From: Daucus carota subsp. sativus
Lineage: Eukaryota > Streptophyta > Magnoliopsida > Apiales > Apiaceae
Assembly (NCBI RefSeq): GCF_001625215.2
Contig: NC_030385.2
Span: 38,403,598-38,467,597 of the forward strand
Length of the DNA stretch: 64,000 bases
Reading direction: 5' to 3'
Both the position numbers and the translations under genes were made by a program. Under the pieces are notes generated by a model. That model worked only from the letters and a program-made list of their open reading frames with translations, had not been told where the DNA came from and made no database searches. Positions 33,627 to 47,000 of the stretch are shown piece by piece; position 1 is the first letter of the stretch; every line of letters starts with the position of its first letter.

Positions 33627-36600
33627 ATGGAAAAATCTGGCTATGGTCGGGACGGCATTTTCCGGTCACTCCGGCCACCGTTAACACTCCCCAAAGACCC
33701 CAATCTCTCCATGATCTCATTCCTCTTACGCAACACCGCTTCTTCCGCCACCAAACCCGCTTTAATCGACTCCAATTCCGGCGAAACCTTAACTTTCTCC
33801 GGCCTCAAAACCGCCGTTACTAACCTCTCCAGCAATTTACACCAGATGGGTATCAACAAGAACGACGTCGTTCTCATTTTCGCGCCCAATTCCATCGAGT
33901 TTCCGGTCGCTTTTCTCGGGATCATCGCTGCAGGGGCTATAGCTACTACAGCCAACCCGGCTTACACAGTTCCCGAGGTGGAGAAACAGGTTAAAGATTG
34001 TGACCCTAAGCTTATTTTTACTGTCCCTGAGTTACTGGGTAAGGTAAAAAAGTTTAATTTACCAGTTGTGTTAATGGGTTGTCAAGAACAAGATGGTTTC
34101 AGCGAGTTCAAGGGTGAAAGCAAAATTACCCTTTTTACTGATTTGGTAAAAAATAACGGGGTTGTGGTAAATTTGCCAAAAGTTGGTGGTAATGATACTG
34201 CTGCATTGTTGTATTCATCTGGTACTACTGGGATTAGTAAAGGTGTGATTTTGAGTCATAGGAATTTTATTGCCGCTTCTTTGATGTTGAATAGTGATCA
34301 AGACCTGTTGGGGGAGGTTGATAGTGTTTATATGTGTGTTGTGCCTATGTTTCATGTGTTTGGGTTGGCTCTGATTACTTTTGGTCAGTTGCAAAGAGGT
34401 AGCACTGTTCTTGCAGTGCCGAAATTTGATTTCGAGATGATATTGAGGGCTATTGAGAAGTTTAGAGTCACACATTTGTGGATTGTGCCGCCGGTTGTGC
34501 TTGCGTTGGCTAAGCAGAGTTTGGTTAAGAAGTATGATTTGTCATCATTAAAGCAGATTGGGTCTGGTGCTGCTCCTTTGGGGAAGGATTTGATGCAGGA
34601 ATGTGCTAAGAATTTTCCTCGGGCCTTGGTTATCCAGGTACCTTGGTTTATCAATAGTTTGATTCATCAAATATAAATTCATGATATAAAAATAAAAAAA
34701 GAAACGCCATTGCTTATGGATCAAACTGAGGAAGCTTTAATAGTTTTTTGTGTTTTTTGGCTTATAGATTTACCATCAACTTTGTTAGTGTATATAATCT
34801 AACTATTTGAATTTTCATGTTGACCACTTCCTTACAGTTGATAAATTAAATAAAGTTCGTTACAATTGTTGAATTGAATAAAGTTCGTTTGGTTTGTGGA
34901 AGTGTAAGGAAAAATAATTTATAGGGTTGATTGCAAAAAACAGAACACTTCCATTAAAATTACTGTCCCCAAACTAGGAGCGAGATAAAATCATAAAAAC
35001 ACGGTGATATTATTGTTTACTTGATAATTTGATTGATGACTATATATTTGACTATTTTTGGTCTGATATTTAACAATATTGTTCTTCCATTATTGTGATT
35101 AGATGGTTTTGCATGCATTTTTATGCTGAATTCATATATTATAGAAGAGAAGTTTGAGTAGTTTAAAGACTGTATGTTTCTAGAATTTGATAGTGGTGTA
35201 TGTTTACTGTTTCAGTAAATTAGGAATTCTGTGACTAATGTTTCAAGAACGTGATATTTGTGTATTTCTTTAGGTTGACAGGTGCCTTACTAATGTATAA
35301 ATTCCGTCCTTTCAGGGTTATGGTATGACCGAAACTTGTGGAATCGTTTCAGTGGAGAATCAATTGGGGGGTCCTCGACATACTGGTTCAGCAGGACTGC
35401 TTGTTCCAGGAGTTGAATCCCAAATTGTTAGTGTTGATACACAGAAGCCTCTTCCTCCTAACCAATTAGGTGAAATCTGGGTTCGAGGACCTAATATGAT
35501 GCAAGGTACACAACTCAAATCTTGAGTATATTTGTCTAGAGAAAAAAAATGAACAGAAACACATTAGTTGATGAGTCTCATTTTACTATCAAAACAATTG
35601 ATAGATTTTTAGTTCTTCCAATTCTGTTGCTTATCTTTTGCTGTTGGAATCATTAGTAGAGATCTTTTTTTGGATTGCTGAGGCACCTACTTGAAATGAT
35701 TTTGTACATCTCAAGTAATTTGGTTCTAAGTTTGAAAACATACATATGGTCTTTATCCAGTTTATATGTGCCAATCTTTTAGTCTTTGTTGATGTGCATT
35801 ATTCTGCTATCAGGTTACTTCAAAAATCCACAGGCCACAAATCTTACTATAGATGCACAGGGCTGGGTACATACGGGTGATCTTGGTTACTTCGATGACG
35901 AAGGGCAACTGTTTGTTGTTGATCGAATTAAAGAGCTTATCAAGTACAAAGGTTTTCAGGTAACTTGCTACTTTACTGGTTTAAGAGGTTTTCTCTTAAA
36001 TTACAATAGTCATACGCACACAAATGAGAATGAATTAAATCTTTGTCCTTCATCTTTCTAACAATATGTTTCAGAAACAGTAATAAAATTAAATATGCAT
36101 CAGGAATATCTTCACTGTTGAGTGATTGATAGGTTAATGTGATGGCTGAACAAACTACCGTCAATTGAGCTTCCAGTTTACACGTAACATGCTTTTATAT
36201 TAATCATTAACAAAGCACCTGTTGAAAGAATACGAGGATACTAGGGAAGTTTGTGAATTGTCTAAATTTGCAGCAGTGCCTATTTATTGTTATTAATAAA
36301 ACTGTGTACTGTCATGACAGCTTTAGTCATAGTAATGAACTTTTTTCCATGGCCATCCAAGTGACCAGGCAATGTTTGCAATATACATAGAACACATGAC
36401 TATGGGCTTTGCATCTCCATACTATTAAAACTCAAACAATTGTACTAGCATGAGCACATGGAGGAAAGCAACTTCCTCTACAGGCAGTCGTGCTCTGTGT
36501 ATATAGTCCTTGGAACTAATTTTGTTATAGTTGAAGGAAATAGAAACATTAGGATGTATAACTGAAGCTCATTAGTTTGAAAATCTGAAATCCCCCTACA

Positions 36601-37257
36601 AGTCGCTTTTTGTAATCCACAAGTTCATATATTCATAATTCATCTGCTCCTTTGCTGTACTGGTTCTTGTCAGGTGGCACCGGCAGAGCTTGAAGGTCTG
36701 CTTGTTTCTCATTCTGAGATATTAGATGCTGTTGTCATCCCGTAAGACAATCGATTAAACTCTCTACATGCATATTTTTTAACACTCATGATGTTGCCTT
36801 TGTATATTCCATGTCTATCTTTCTTTTCAGGTTTCCTGATGCCGAAGCTGGCGAGGTACCAATTGCCTATGTTGTTCGCTCTCCCAATAGTTCTTTGACT
36901 GAAGAAGACGTTAAAAATTTTATTGCGAAACAGGTTATAACTCCTCTCTATTGAATTTTTTAAAAAAACTTCTCTCTATTAATTTCAGGAGTCATTTGAA
37001 ACTGAACAACCAAATATTAAAAGTAATAACTGACAGGAAAATAGAGAAACAGAAGTACAAATGTAACTCATGCTAGCAGTAGCATATATATCTGGTTTTA
37101 TTCAATATACAATTCGTTTAACTTGTGACCCATCTATATACAGGTTGCCCCTTTTAAAAGATTGCGGAGGATAACCTTTGTGAATTCGGTTCCGAAGTCA
37201 GCATCTGGGAAAATACTGAGGCGAGAACTGATAGAGAAAGTTCGAGCTAAAATGTGA
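33627..37257 (+). CDS. 4CLL7: 4-coumarate--CoA ligase-like 7, acyl-activating enzyme
   Basis: Adenylate-forming ligase that activates a carboxylic acid with ATP and CoA. Six exons: 33627-34637, 35316-35505, 35814-35959, 36674-36741, 36831-36933 and 37144-37257, 1,632 nt, 543 aa. The opening [11 protein letters not shown] and overall sequence match what I recall of Arabidopsis 4CLL7 (At4g05160), which is peroxisomal and linked to fatty-acid and jasmonate-precursor activation. AMP-binding motifs [32 protein letters not shown], and the catalytic-lysine motif [13 protein letters not shown] are present. The C-terminal AKM resembles a type 1 peroxisomal targeting signal. The substrate cannot be fixed from the sequence. 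Confidence 0.93.
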
Positions 37258-38448
37258 TATCTAAGAGCATTATTCATCCATATGAGAGGTCTTGTGTTGA
37301 AATTGTAAAGCATGTACTGTAGTCTTTTATGTTGTAACAGATTAGAGCAATGTGGAGGGTAATCAGATAAGTAAGCATATATAGTTGATACCTGTGGGAA
37401 GCAAGTGAACAGGGCTCAAAGACACAAATACTTGTATAAAATGATTCGGCAGACTATCTGTGTACGATACATGCAATAGTACTATTATATATCGTATGTC
37501 ATTTTAAAATTATCAGTATAATGATTTGTTCGATCACTTCAAGAAAATTGGAGTGAATCTGGAAGAATATTCAGCACATCGAACTTGTCATTCTTTTTTG
37601 CAAGTGCGATTGTTTTTTTCCATATAGTAACAGTAATTAGTAAGAATTTTTTTTTTTTTTAATTTGGCAGCCATGTCAAATGCCAAGGGACTAAAATAGT
37701 AAAGCGCACCTACAAAATTGTTTTTAACACTGCAGAACATAAAATTTGTTTTTTTTACTTCCGATCCATATATTAAATAAAGAGTTTCACATTTTTCTGT
37801 AATATTATTTTATCACCGGAAAACATAAGAATATTTTTAATTAAAATATATGGACAATTTGTCGATGATTTAGACACTCGAGTTTATGTGGTCCTATTAT
37901 ATAGAAAAAGAACAGTTTATTGAGTTGTAATTTTAAATAAAATAAATATTATTTTATATTCATAATTATAGAAATTAGGATCGGAAATTTATTAAATTTT
38001 TTGAGATATTTCAGAAAATTTAGGATTATAAATTATAATTAGAAAAAAAGTTAAAATTAAACAATTTTAATCAGAAATTTTTAATAAATCCAAGCAGAAT
38101 TTTAGAACATGTGCTGAAAAGTCCAAAGCTACCGACCGAACAAAGTGACGCTACATCCCCAATATGCATCCGACGCATAACACTTGAACACGTAACCCCC
38201 AACAAAAACCCTACTTTATTACTTATTGTTATTTTAACCACAAGCCGCTACCCCCTCCCCTCCTCGTGGCAAACCACACAGAAAAATCTGAAGAAACCCC
38301 AGATCTGTAAACTCATCCTCCATCTAAAGGTACCCCTTTTTTTACCACTTGATACATATGTACATGTATAAGCACAGATTATGTATAGATTGATGTTATA
38401 TTTGATTGGTGTTGATGATTTTGTTGAAACAGGAACAAGAACAAGAGG
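37258..38448. other. Intergenic, includes 5' flank of the first ABCF1 gene
   Basis: The first 250 bases are likely 3' untranslated region of the ligase gene. From about 38125 the sequence resembles the region before the second ABCF1 copy (around 43800): shared blocks include catccccaatat, cgacgcat and acacgtaaccc. The leader intron may lie between 38325 and 38432 (a gtacccct donor and an aaacag acceptor). Nothing else recognised. Confidence 0.5.
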
Positions 38449-41400
38449 ATGGTGTCTGATGCAAGCAAGAAGAAGGCTGCCCAGAAGAAGGCAGCCGCCG
38501 CCGCCAAAAGGGGTGGCAAATCTGTAGCTGCTGCTATCGCCAAGGTTTCCAGTAGTACTAGTACTGATAATTTGAGTGCTGGGGTTGAAAATCTTCAGAT
38601 TTCTGATCGGACTTGTACTGGGGTTCTCTGTTCTCACCCTCTTTCCAGAGATATTCGTGTATGTATCCTCCTTTCTTATTCACTTTTCCAAATTTTGATT
38701 CTTTATGTTTGATTGTTTGTACAGATGTTTTGTTTTGTTGTTGATTTTGTTGACTTATTGGTGATAAAAGTTTCATCTTTGTTTTTTTTAAAATAAGAAA
38801 TAAACAATCTTGGGTTAAAATCAAGGATTGACGAATTTCTGGGAATATGTATAATTTGTTAATCTTGGTTGTGTTTTTTTTAAGACTGGAGATTTGTTAA
38901 TATTTTGGTTTTTGTTGATAAGATTATGATATTTGATTTGTTAAAACAAAAAGAAAATTAATCTTTTGATTTGGTTTAACTCTATTTAGTCTACCTGTTT
39001 TGGGAATTCTGGAAACAAGAACTGAACGTGCTTAGAATCTGCTTGTAGAATAAAGTCAGGGACTTGGGGCTGGGGATGTAAAATGTTTGCAGCAGACTGC
39101 AGACCTTGCCTCTTATGTAAAGATCCCGGCTTTCGAATGTTTGTGACAAAATACAGGCACCAGTACTATTTATACAAGGTAAGAGATAGTAAATATGAAG
39201 TACCAGAACTAGTGGTAATAAACAATCATATTAAAAAAGACAAACCGAGAGAAACTACTACAAGTCCCTCCATTACAAAGTCCAACATGATGAGTAACAG
39301 TTGTGAACATAAATCTGTTGTTCCTAAATTTGTCCTGCATCAAAAATTCTAATAATGGCATGAGCTTGTAGAGGTTTGCTCATGTCTAGTAGCCTCAGTT
39401 GCTTATCCCATGTCCTAGACGTCATGCCTCTCTTCTTACCCAAACAAGTGTGTTTACCACCTTTTTCGCTAAAGCTGAAGGTGGTCTCTTATGGATGTTG
39501 TCAAATCATCTCAACTCCATAAGAAATAACAAACAGGGTGTTCCAATGATATTTGGATTATTTCTGACAAGAAATAGAACCCATGCCCGGAAAGACTAAT
39601 AGATCCCAAGCATTATAGACGAAATGTGAAGGTTTCGAACCTTGGTTGATGCAGGTTGCTTCAGTATTTTGATTTCTTAGTTGACCATTATCATGTGAGA
39701 GATGGATGAACATTAGAGTTTCTCATGTTTGCGGGTTTCATTCAGACCTGATTGTTTATAGCTGGGTACCTAGACAAGGACCTTAGATTGTAGATGGCTA
39801 ACAGTCAAAAAGGTGCTCCAACATATATATTCTTACTCTCTGTTTGACTAATCTGTTATGCGATTTTCTTCTTTTGTTCATTCTTTTAGTAGAATGTTTC
39901 AATACTGCTAGGTCTACACTATTCAAAGCTGCAGTTTGTTGCTTTTCTTCTTTATAAGCTGGATTGCTCTTGTGTTTCTGTCCGTTGGCTGATTATGAAG
40001 TGCTGATAATATTTTTTACTTACAGATAGAATCTCTGTCTCTGACCTTTCATGGACATGATCTTATTGTTGATTCTGAGCTGGAGCTTAATTATGGCAGG
40101 TTTGTTTTGGTAATCGAAAATGTTATTTTATGTGTTTATGCCTTATGATAATTTGTTATTTTGATTTATTAACTCTATGTGCAATTTGTCTTATCTTTAC
40201 TATAGACGGTATGGTTTGCTCGGACTTAATGGCTGCGGAAAATCTACTTTACTTGAATCCATAGGACGGCGAGAACTCCCGATTCCTGATCACATGGATA
40301 TTTTTCATCTCACGAGGGAGATTGAAGCATCTGATATGTCTTCACTCCAGGCAGTGATGAATTGTGATGAAGAGAAGATAAAATTAGAGAAAGAAGCTGA
40401 AGTTTTGGCCGCTCAGGTTTGTACTTAAAAGTGAAAAAAATTGTGATGGCATCCGGGACTTGTTTTATTTGTGAATCAGTGGATAATATCAGTTTTCTGT
40501 CTTTTATAGGATGATGGTGGAGGAGAAGCTCTTGAGCGCATTTATGAGCGTTTGGATGCAATGGATGCTGCAACTGCTGAGAAACGTGCTGCTGAAATAT
40601 TATTTGGTCTTGGTTTTACCAAAGAGATGCAAGCGAAGAAAACCCGAGATTTTTCTGGTGGATGGAGAATGAGGATCGCTTTGGCACGTGCCCTGTTTAT
40701 GAACCCAACTATCTTGTTGCTTGATGAACCTACTAATCATCTTGGTAAGTTTTTTTTTTCTTATAGTAGTTTGCAGCTTAATCTTTATAATAATGCTTGT
40801 TTTTGTTCCTTTTTTGGATGGCTTCATAATACTTGAAGCTACTAGCACCAAGTGGTAAATAATATATGTACTTTAATATTTTCTCTTCCCCTTAATCTGG
40901 TGTTGATCCACATGAAATCAAATTTGTCAGAGATAACATTCTACTTTTAGCTCTCACGTATACAAGTGTGAAGCATTAGCAATGATCTGTATATTCAGTT
41001 TTTCTATGTTTGTATTATGTGTAGTACCTGTATGAGAATGTGATGTGCCCACTTTTGACAATACCTGTGTTACTTGCGATTTTTTAACATTTTGTATACA
41101 AGTTATGTGCTGCATTAACTGCGAATCTTGTAGTTGCTCAATTGCATGATGTATTTAGTACTGAAATACGTATGTTGCTTTAGTAAGCAACCTTTAGCTT
41201 AAATCATCAAAAGTTTCTCTTAAACTGATACACACATTAAAAACGGTGTGTGTACTGTGTACTATTATACTACGATATTTGTTTAAGATTGGTTAATGAT
41301 TTTGAATCTTCCATTTGGTTTATGTTCTACTTGGTTAAAAATTTGTTGTGGACTGCAAATATGTCTCTTCTTCTGATCAAATGTGTTTTCTTGGATGAGC

Positions 41401-42561
41401 ATGTTACTCTGTTTTGTTTGACAATTGCAAATGCTGCTTGTTCAACCTATCATCTCTATTGTTAACAAATTATGTCACTACTCTAATGTTTAACTGCATC
41501 TAAATACAGATTTAGAAGCTTGTGTTTGGTTGGAAGAGATGTTGAAGAAATTTGAGCGTATCTTGGTTGTTGTTTCTCACTCCCAGGACTTTCTAAATGG
41601 TGTCTGCACAAATATCATACACATGCAGAGCAAACAGTTGAAAATGTATACAGGAAATTTTGACCAATATGTTCAAACCCGTTCAGAACTCGAGGAGAAC
41701 CAGATGAAGCAGTACAAGTGGGAGCAGGATCAGATTGCTAATATGAAAGAGTACATTGCTCGATTTGGACATGGTTCAGCTAAATTAGCTCGCCAGGCAC
41801 AGAGCAAAGAAAAAACTTTAGCAAAAATGGAGCGTGGTGGCCTCACACAGAAAGTGGTTAGGGACCAGGTTCTGGTTTTCCGATTCGTTGATGTAGGGAA
41901 ACTTCCACCACCAGTGTTGCAATTTGTTGAAGTCTCGTTTGGCTATACCCCGGATAATCTCATCTACAAGAACATTGAGTTTGGTGTCGATCTTGACTCA
42001 AGGATTGCATTGGTTGGACCCAATGGTGCTGGGAAGAGCACATTGCTGAAGCTGATGACAGGCGATCTGGTTCCGAACGAGGGCATGGTACGTCGGCACA
42101 ATCACTTGCGCATTGCGCAGTTCCATCAACACTTGACAGAGAAACTTGATGTGGAAATGTCGGCTCTCCAGTTCATGATGAAAGAGTACCAAGGAAATGA
42201 GGAAGATAAGATGAGGGCAGCCATTGGGAGGTTTGGGCTATCTGGGAAAGCTCAAGTAATGCCAATGAAGAACTTGTCAGATGGGCAAAGAAGCCGTGTT
42301 ATTTTTGCATGGTTAGCATGGAGGCAGCCACAGATGTTGCTCCTGGATGAGCCAACTAACCATTTGGATATTGAGACTATAGACTCACTTGCTGAGGCAT
42401 TAAAGGAGTGGGATGGAGGCTTGGTTCTCGTAAGTCACGACTTCAGGCTTATAAACCAAGTGGCCAAAGAAATTTGGGTGTGTGAAAATCAAGCTGTGAC
42501 CCCCTGGTCTGGTGATATCATGGGTTTCAAGGCACACTTGAAGAAACAAGCTGGTCTATAA
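38449..42561 (+). CDS. ABCF1: ABC transporter F family member 1, copy 1
   Basis: Soluble twin-ATPase ABC protein of the GCN20/ABCF class, with no membrane domain; such proteins act on ribosomes in translation control. Exons 38449-38658, 40026-40099, 40206-40416, 40510-40744 and 41510-42561, 1,782 nt, 593 aa, matching Arabidopsis ABCF1 length. An Ala/Lys-rich N-terminus precedes cassette 1 (Walker [10 protein letters not shown] near residue 101, signature [14 protein letters not shown], Walker [12 protein letters not shown]). A linker and cassette 2 follow ([39 protein letters not shown]). Compared with copy 2 it carries ESIG instead of TAIG after Walker A, MMKEYQ, LSGKA and AWRQP; copy 2 agrees better with the Arabidopsis sequence at these places. 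Both copies look intact. Confidence 0.93.
39046..39140. repeat. SINE-like fragment in ABCF1 copy 1 intron 1, shared with copy 2
   Basis: The phrase ggctggggatgtaaaatgt followed by gcagaccttgcctc and gatcccggctttcgaa resembles the 3' part of plant Au-type SINEs. The same block is at 44652-44736 in the second ABCF1 copy, so it was present before the duplication. Assignment from memory of the family. Confidence 0.4.
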
Positions 42562-44066
42562 GATTGGAAGGGTCAAATATGCTGGATTTACATATATTCT
42601 ATAGTAAGGTGTACTAGGCTTACGGTTATCAAATCCCATTTTTGGAGTAATACGTTTGTATGTTCTTTCACATGGATGATGATGAAAGCCGGTGGAGCAA
42701 CGGAAGATTCTTCATGACAATATTATTTAAAATATAAAATCTGTACTGCTGTCTGTATTTTTCAGCTGATATAGTAGTAGCTTAGTTTACATTTTGCTTT
42801 GTGTTGGTACTATATTTGCATTTAGTCTTGGTTTGTGCCAAGAAATATACTCAAGGGGGATCATGGATGTGTTGCCTATGTAAAACCTATCTATTTGATA
42901 TATGAATCATGTTTTCTCGCCAGTCTTTCCTCTTCTGATTCCTATTTGCTCATAAGTCATAGGGGGACAATAGGGAAATACTACCAATGCATAGTAGTTT
43001 CTTTTCGTTCTAGAGTTTGCAGGAAAAAAAAGTGCACCGGTAAATTGTACCAAATTGAACTCCTGGTATTCTATTTTTTGATTTTAACCAATATCATTAG
43101 ATATGTTCTTAAATTTAATGATATAATTTTTGATAATAAAACCCAATGGCATTTAGTTTTTTCGAATAAATATGTTTCTGACAATTTTAATAGCAAAAAC
43201 ATGAAATTTGATTCTTGACTATTCTCATATTAATACCTATTTTCTCTGTTTGATCTTTTTTATGTCCTTTTTATAAAAATGTTCTTTTGAAATATTTATT
43301 CTATTCTATTTTCAAAATAATTATTTCAATTTTTTATAAAAAACTATGAACTTTTTATTTTAAGTATTTAAATAATACTCCATCCGTCCCATTTTAGTTG
43401 TCACATTTGGTTTTGTGCCGGTCAAATTGACTAAGGTTTGACTAAGTTTATTAATATTTTATCAATTGACAAAATAAAAAAAACATGTCACCAGAATTAA
43501 CTTTTAATCTACTTTAAAATGTAATTTTCAGTTTTTTAAAATAATGAGTGAGTGATTTATAATATTTGATCAAAATTTAGTCAATTTAACCAACAAAATT
43601 AGAAATGTGACACTAAAATGGGATGGAGGACTATACACAGACCTGACTTTGATGACAAATAAGCAGTTTTAAAACATTACTATACCAATTTTTAAAAGAG
43701 AAAATTGGTTAAAAAAGGAATTGTCAAAAGGAGTAAAACAAAAAACATACTCTCACGTGGGTTTAAGGAAGAAAAGGTCCAAGTGTCCAACATAGGACGG
43801 TTTGACCTAACTAACCTTAACACCGCATCCCCAATATATCATCGACGCATGATACAACAACACGTAACCCTCCACCAAAACCCTTATTATAATATAACAC
43901 ACACATATATATTCTTCTCGAACACCCCAGATCTTCAAACCCTTGTTCCATCTCTCTAGGTACCCTCCTGTCCTTCACTCCACAATATATACGTTTGATT
44001 GACGTTTTATTCGATTGGTTTTGATGATTTTGTTCTTCTGTTGAGACAGGATCAAGAAGAAAGAAG
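42562..44066. other. Region between the tandem ABCF1 genes
   Basis: 42562 to about 43016 is homologous to the 3' flank of copy 2 (48991-49490). A Stowaway-like MITE lies at 43378-43630. From about 43800 the sequence resembles the 5' flank of copy 1. This marks the duplication unit as roughly 38125-43016 against 43800-49490. Confidence 0.65.
43378..43630. mobile_element. Stowaway-like MITE between ABCF1 copies
   Basis: Ends ctccatccgtcccattttag and, inverted, cctccatcccattttag, preceded by TA at 43376-43377 and with TA near the right limit. About 250 bp, no coding capacity. Confidence 0.7.
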
Positions 44067-47000
44067 ATGGTGTCTGATGCAAGCAAAAAGAAGGCTGCCC
44101 AGAAGAAGGCAGCTGCGGCAGCCAAAAGGGGTGGCAAATCTGTTGCTGCTGCTATTGCCAAGGTTTCCAGCAGTACTAGTACCGATAATTTGAGTAGTAG
44201 GGTTGAAAATCTTCAGATTTCTGATCGGACCTGTACTGGGGTTCTCTGTTCTCACCCTCTTTCCAGAGATATTCGTGTATGTATCTCCCTTTATTATTCA
44301 GTTTCCCCAATTTTGATTCGTTATGTTTCTACAGATATTGTGAAAGCCTGTTTATTTGTTGAGTTCTTGGTAATGAAAATTTCATCTTTGCCTTTTTGAA
44401 GAAACAAACAATCTTTGGTTGAATCAAGATTGGGAAATTTTATGAGAATATGCATAATTCGTTAATCTTGGTTGGATATGTGTTTGTAAAGACTGTAGAT
44501 TTGTTATTATTTCGGTTTTTTGTTAATGAAATTTTGATATTTGATTTGTAAAAATTGAGAAAATTAATCTTTGTGACTTGGTTTAACTTGATTTATTTAC
44601 CTATTTTGGGAACAAGAACTAAACGTGCTTAGAATCTGCTTGTAGAATAAAGCCAGGGACTCGGGGCTGGGGATGTAAAATGTTTGCAGCAGACTGCAGA
44701 CCTTGCCTCTTATGTAAAGATCCCGGCTTTCGAAGTTTGTGACAAAATAGAGGCATCAGTACAATTTATACAAGGTGAGAGATGGTAAATATCAAGTACT
44801 GGAATTAGTGGAATCAAGAAACATATTATTAACAAAACATATTATTAACAAAAGAAGGATTAAAATACAGCACCAATACAAATTATACAGGAACATCAAG
44901 TACTAGTATTAGTGGTAATAAACAATTATATTAAAGAAAATAGGATTTAAAACGATAACACCGAGTCCGAGAGAAACTACTACAAGTCCCTCCAAGACCT
45001 CTATACCAAGTCCAACATGATGGGTAACAGTTGTGAACATAAATCCATTGTTTCTAAATCTGTCTTGCATCAACTCCTATATGACCTCATGAGCTTATAA
45101 AGGTTAACTCATGTCTAGTAGCGTCAGCTGCTTATACCATGCCCTAGGCATCATGCCTTTCTTCCTCACCCAAATAAGTATGTTTACCACCTTTCTCATT
45201 AGTGCTGAAGATGATTACTTATGGATGGCGTCAAATCATCACATTCTTTATAAGAAATAAGAAACTGGGTGTTTCGATGATATTTCATATTTGGATTATC
45301 TGAGAAATATAATGAATCTATGCCAGGCAAGACTAATAGTTGGATTTTGTTAAGTTATCTATAATACTTTGTGATATAACTCTTGGATGATCCAGGGAAC
45401 AGGGCTGAAATTTTAATATGTTGAATAGATAGTACCGGTTTAGGTTTTACAGCTAAAACTTTTAGGATTGTAGGGGTTGTTTTATCTTGCTTAGGCTTTT
45501 ACTTGTACATTTAATGTATATTTTAGTTATTGACATGGCCGCTAGAAGATTAAACTGTAGATCCCAAGCATTATAGACAAAATGTGAAAGGTTCAAATGC
45601 ACAAGTATTTCAATTTCTGTAGTTGACTAGTTATCATGTGAGAGATATCAGTGAAATGTGAGATGGGTGAAAATTGGAGCTTCTGATGTTGTAGGTTCCA
45701 CTCAGACCTCATTGTTTATAGCCAATCAGCCACGGTACCTAGGCAAGGACCTAGGATTGCGGATGGCTAACAATCAATAGGGTGCTCCAACCTCCAATAT
45801 AGATATTTTCTTATTCTCTATTTGTTTAAACTGTTGTGCAAGTTTCTTCACTTGTTCATTTTTTGGTCGAACTTTTAAATACTGTCGTGTCTTTACAAAA
45901 CGAACTGCAGTTTGTTGCCCTTTCTTCTTTATAACCTGTATTGCTTTTGTTTGCCTGTCCACTGTGGTTGTATTGATGCAGTGCTGATAATATTTTTTTC
46001 TCGCAGATAGAGTCGCTGTCTCTGACCTTTCATGGACATGATCTTATTGTTGATTCTGAGCTGGAGCTTAATTATGGCAGGTTTGTTTTGGTGATTGAAA
46101 ATTTTATTTGATGTGTTTATGGTCATTAGTTATTTAGATTTATTAACTCTACATGCAATTTGTCTTTTCTTTACCAGACGATATGGTTTGCTCGGACTTA
46201 ATGGCTGCGGAAAATCTACTCTACTTACAGCTATAGGGCGCCGAGAACTTCCGATTCCTGATCACATGGATATTTTTCATCTCACGAGGGAGATTGAAGC
46301 ATCTGATATGTCTTCACTCCAGGCTGTGATAAATTGTGATGAAGAGAAGATTAAACTGGAGAAAGAAGCTGAAGTTTTGGCCGCTCAGGTTTGTACTTAA
46401 AGTGAAAAAATTTTGTGATGGCATCGTGGACTTGTTTTATTTGTGAATCAGTTGATAATATCAGTTTTCTGTGTTTTATAGGATGATGGTGGAGGAGAAG
46501 CTCTTGAGCGCATATATGAGCGTTTGGATGCAATGGATGCAGCAACTGCTGAGAAACGTGCTGCTGAAATATTATTTGGTCTTGGTTTTACCAAAGAGAT
46601 GCAAGCGAAGAAAACCCGGGACTTTTCTGGTGGATGGAGAATGAGGATTGCTTTAGCACGTGCCCTGTTTATGAACCCGACTATCTTGTTGCTTGACGAG
46701 CCTACTAATCATCTTGGTAAGCTGTTTTTCTTACAGTAGTATTTACTTTGCAACTTACTTTTGTTTTATTTATTCTAAAATTTATATACTTGTACTTTTC
46801 CCCTTTTTCTGATGGCTACATAATTCTACTGGTAGCTACTAGCACCACGTGGTAAAAATATTACATATGAACATAATATTTTTTCTACCCCTCAATGTGG
46901 TATTGATCCACATCAAATCAAATTTGTCAGTGATAAGATTCGTTTTTTAGCTCTTAATCTCTTATGTATACAAGTGAACCATTAGCTATGGTCTGTATAT

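Noticed and set aside
39083-39352. 89-aa frame in ABCF1 intron 1
   Set aside because: Overlaps the SINE-like fragment and is broken at the matching place in the second copy.
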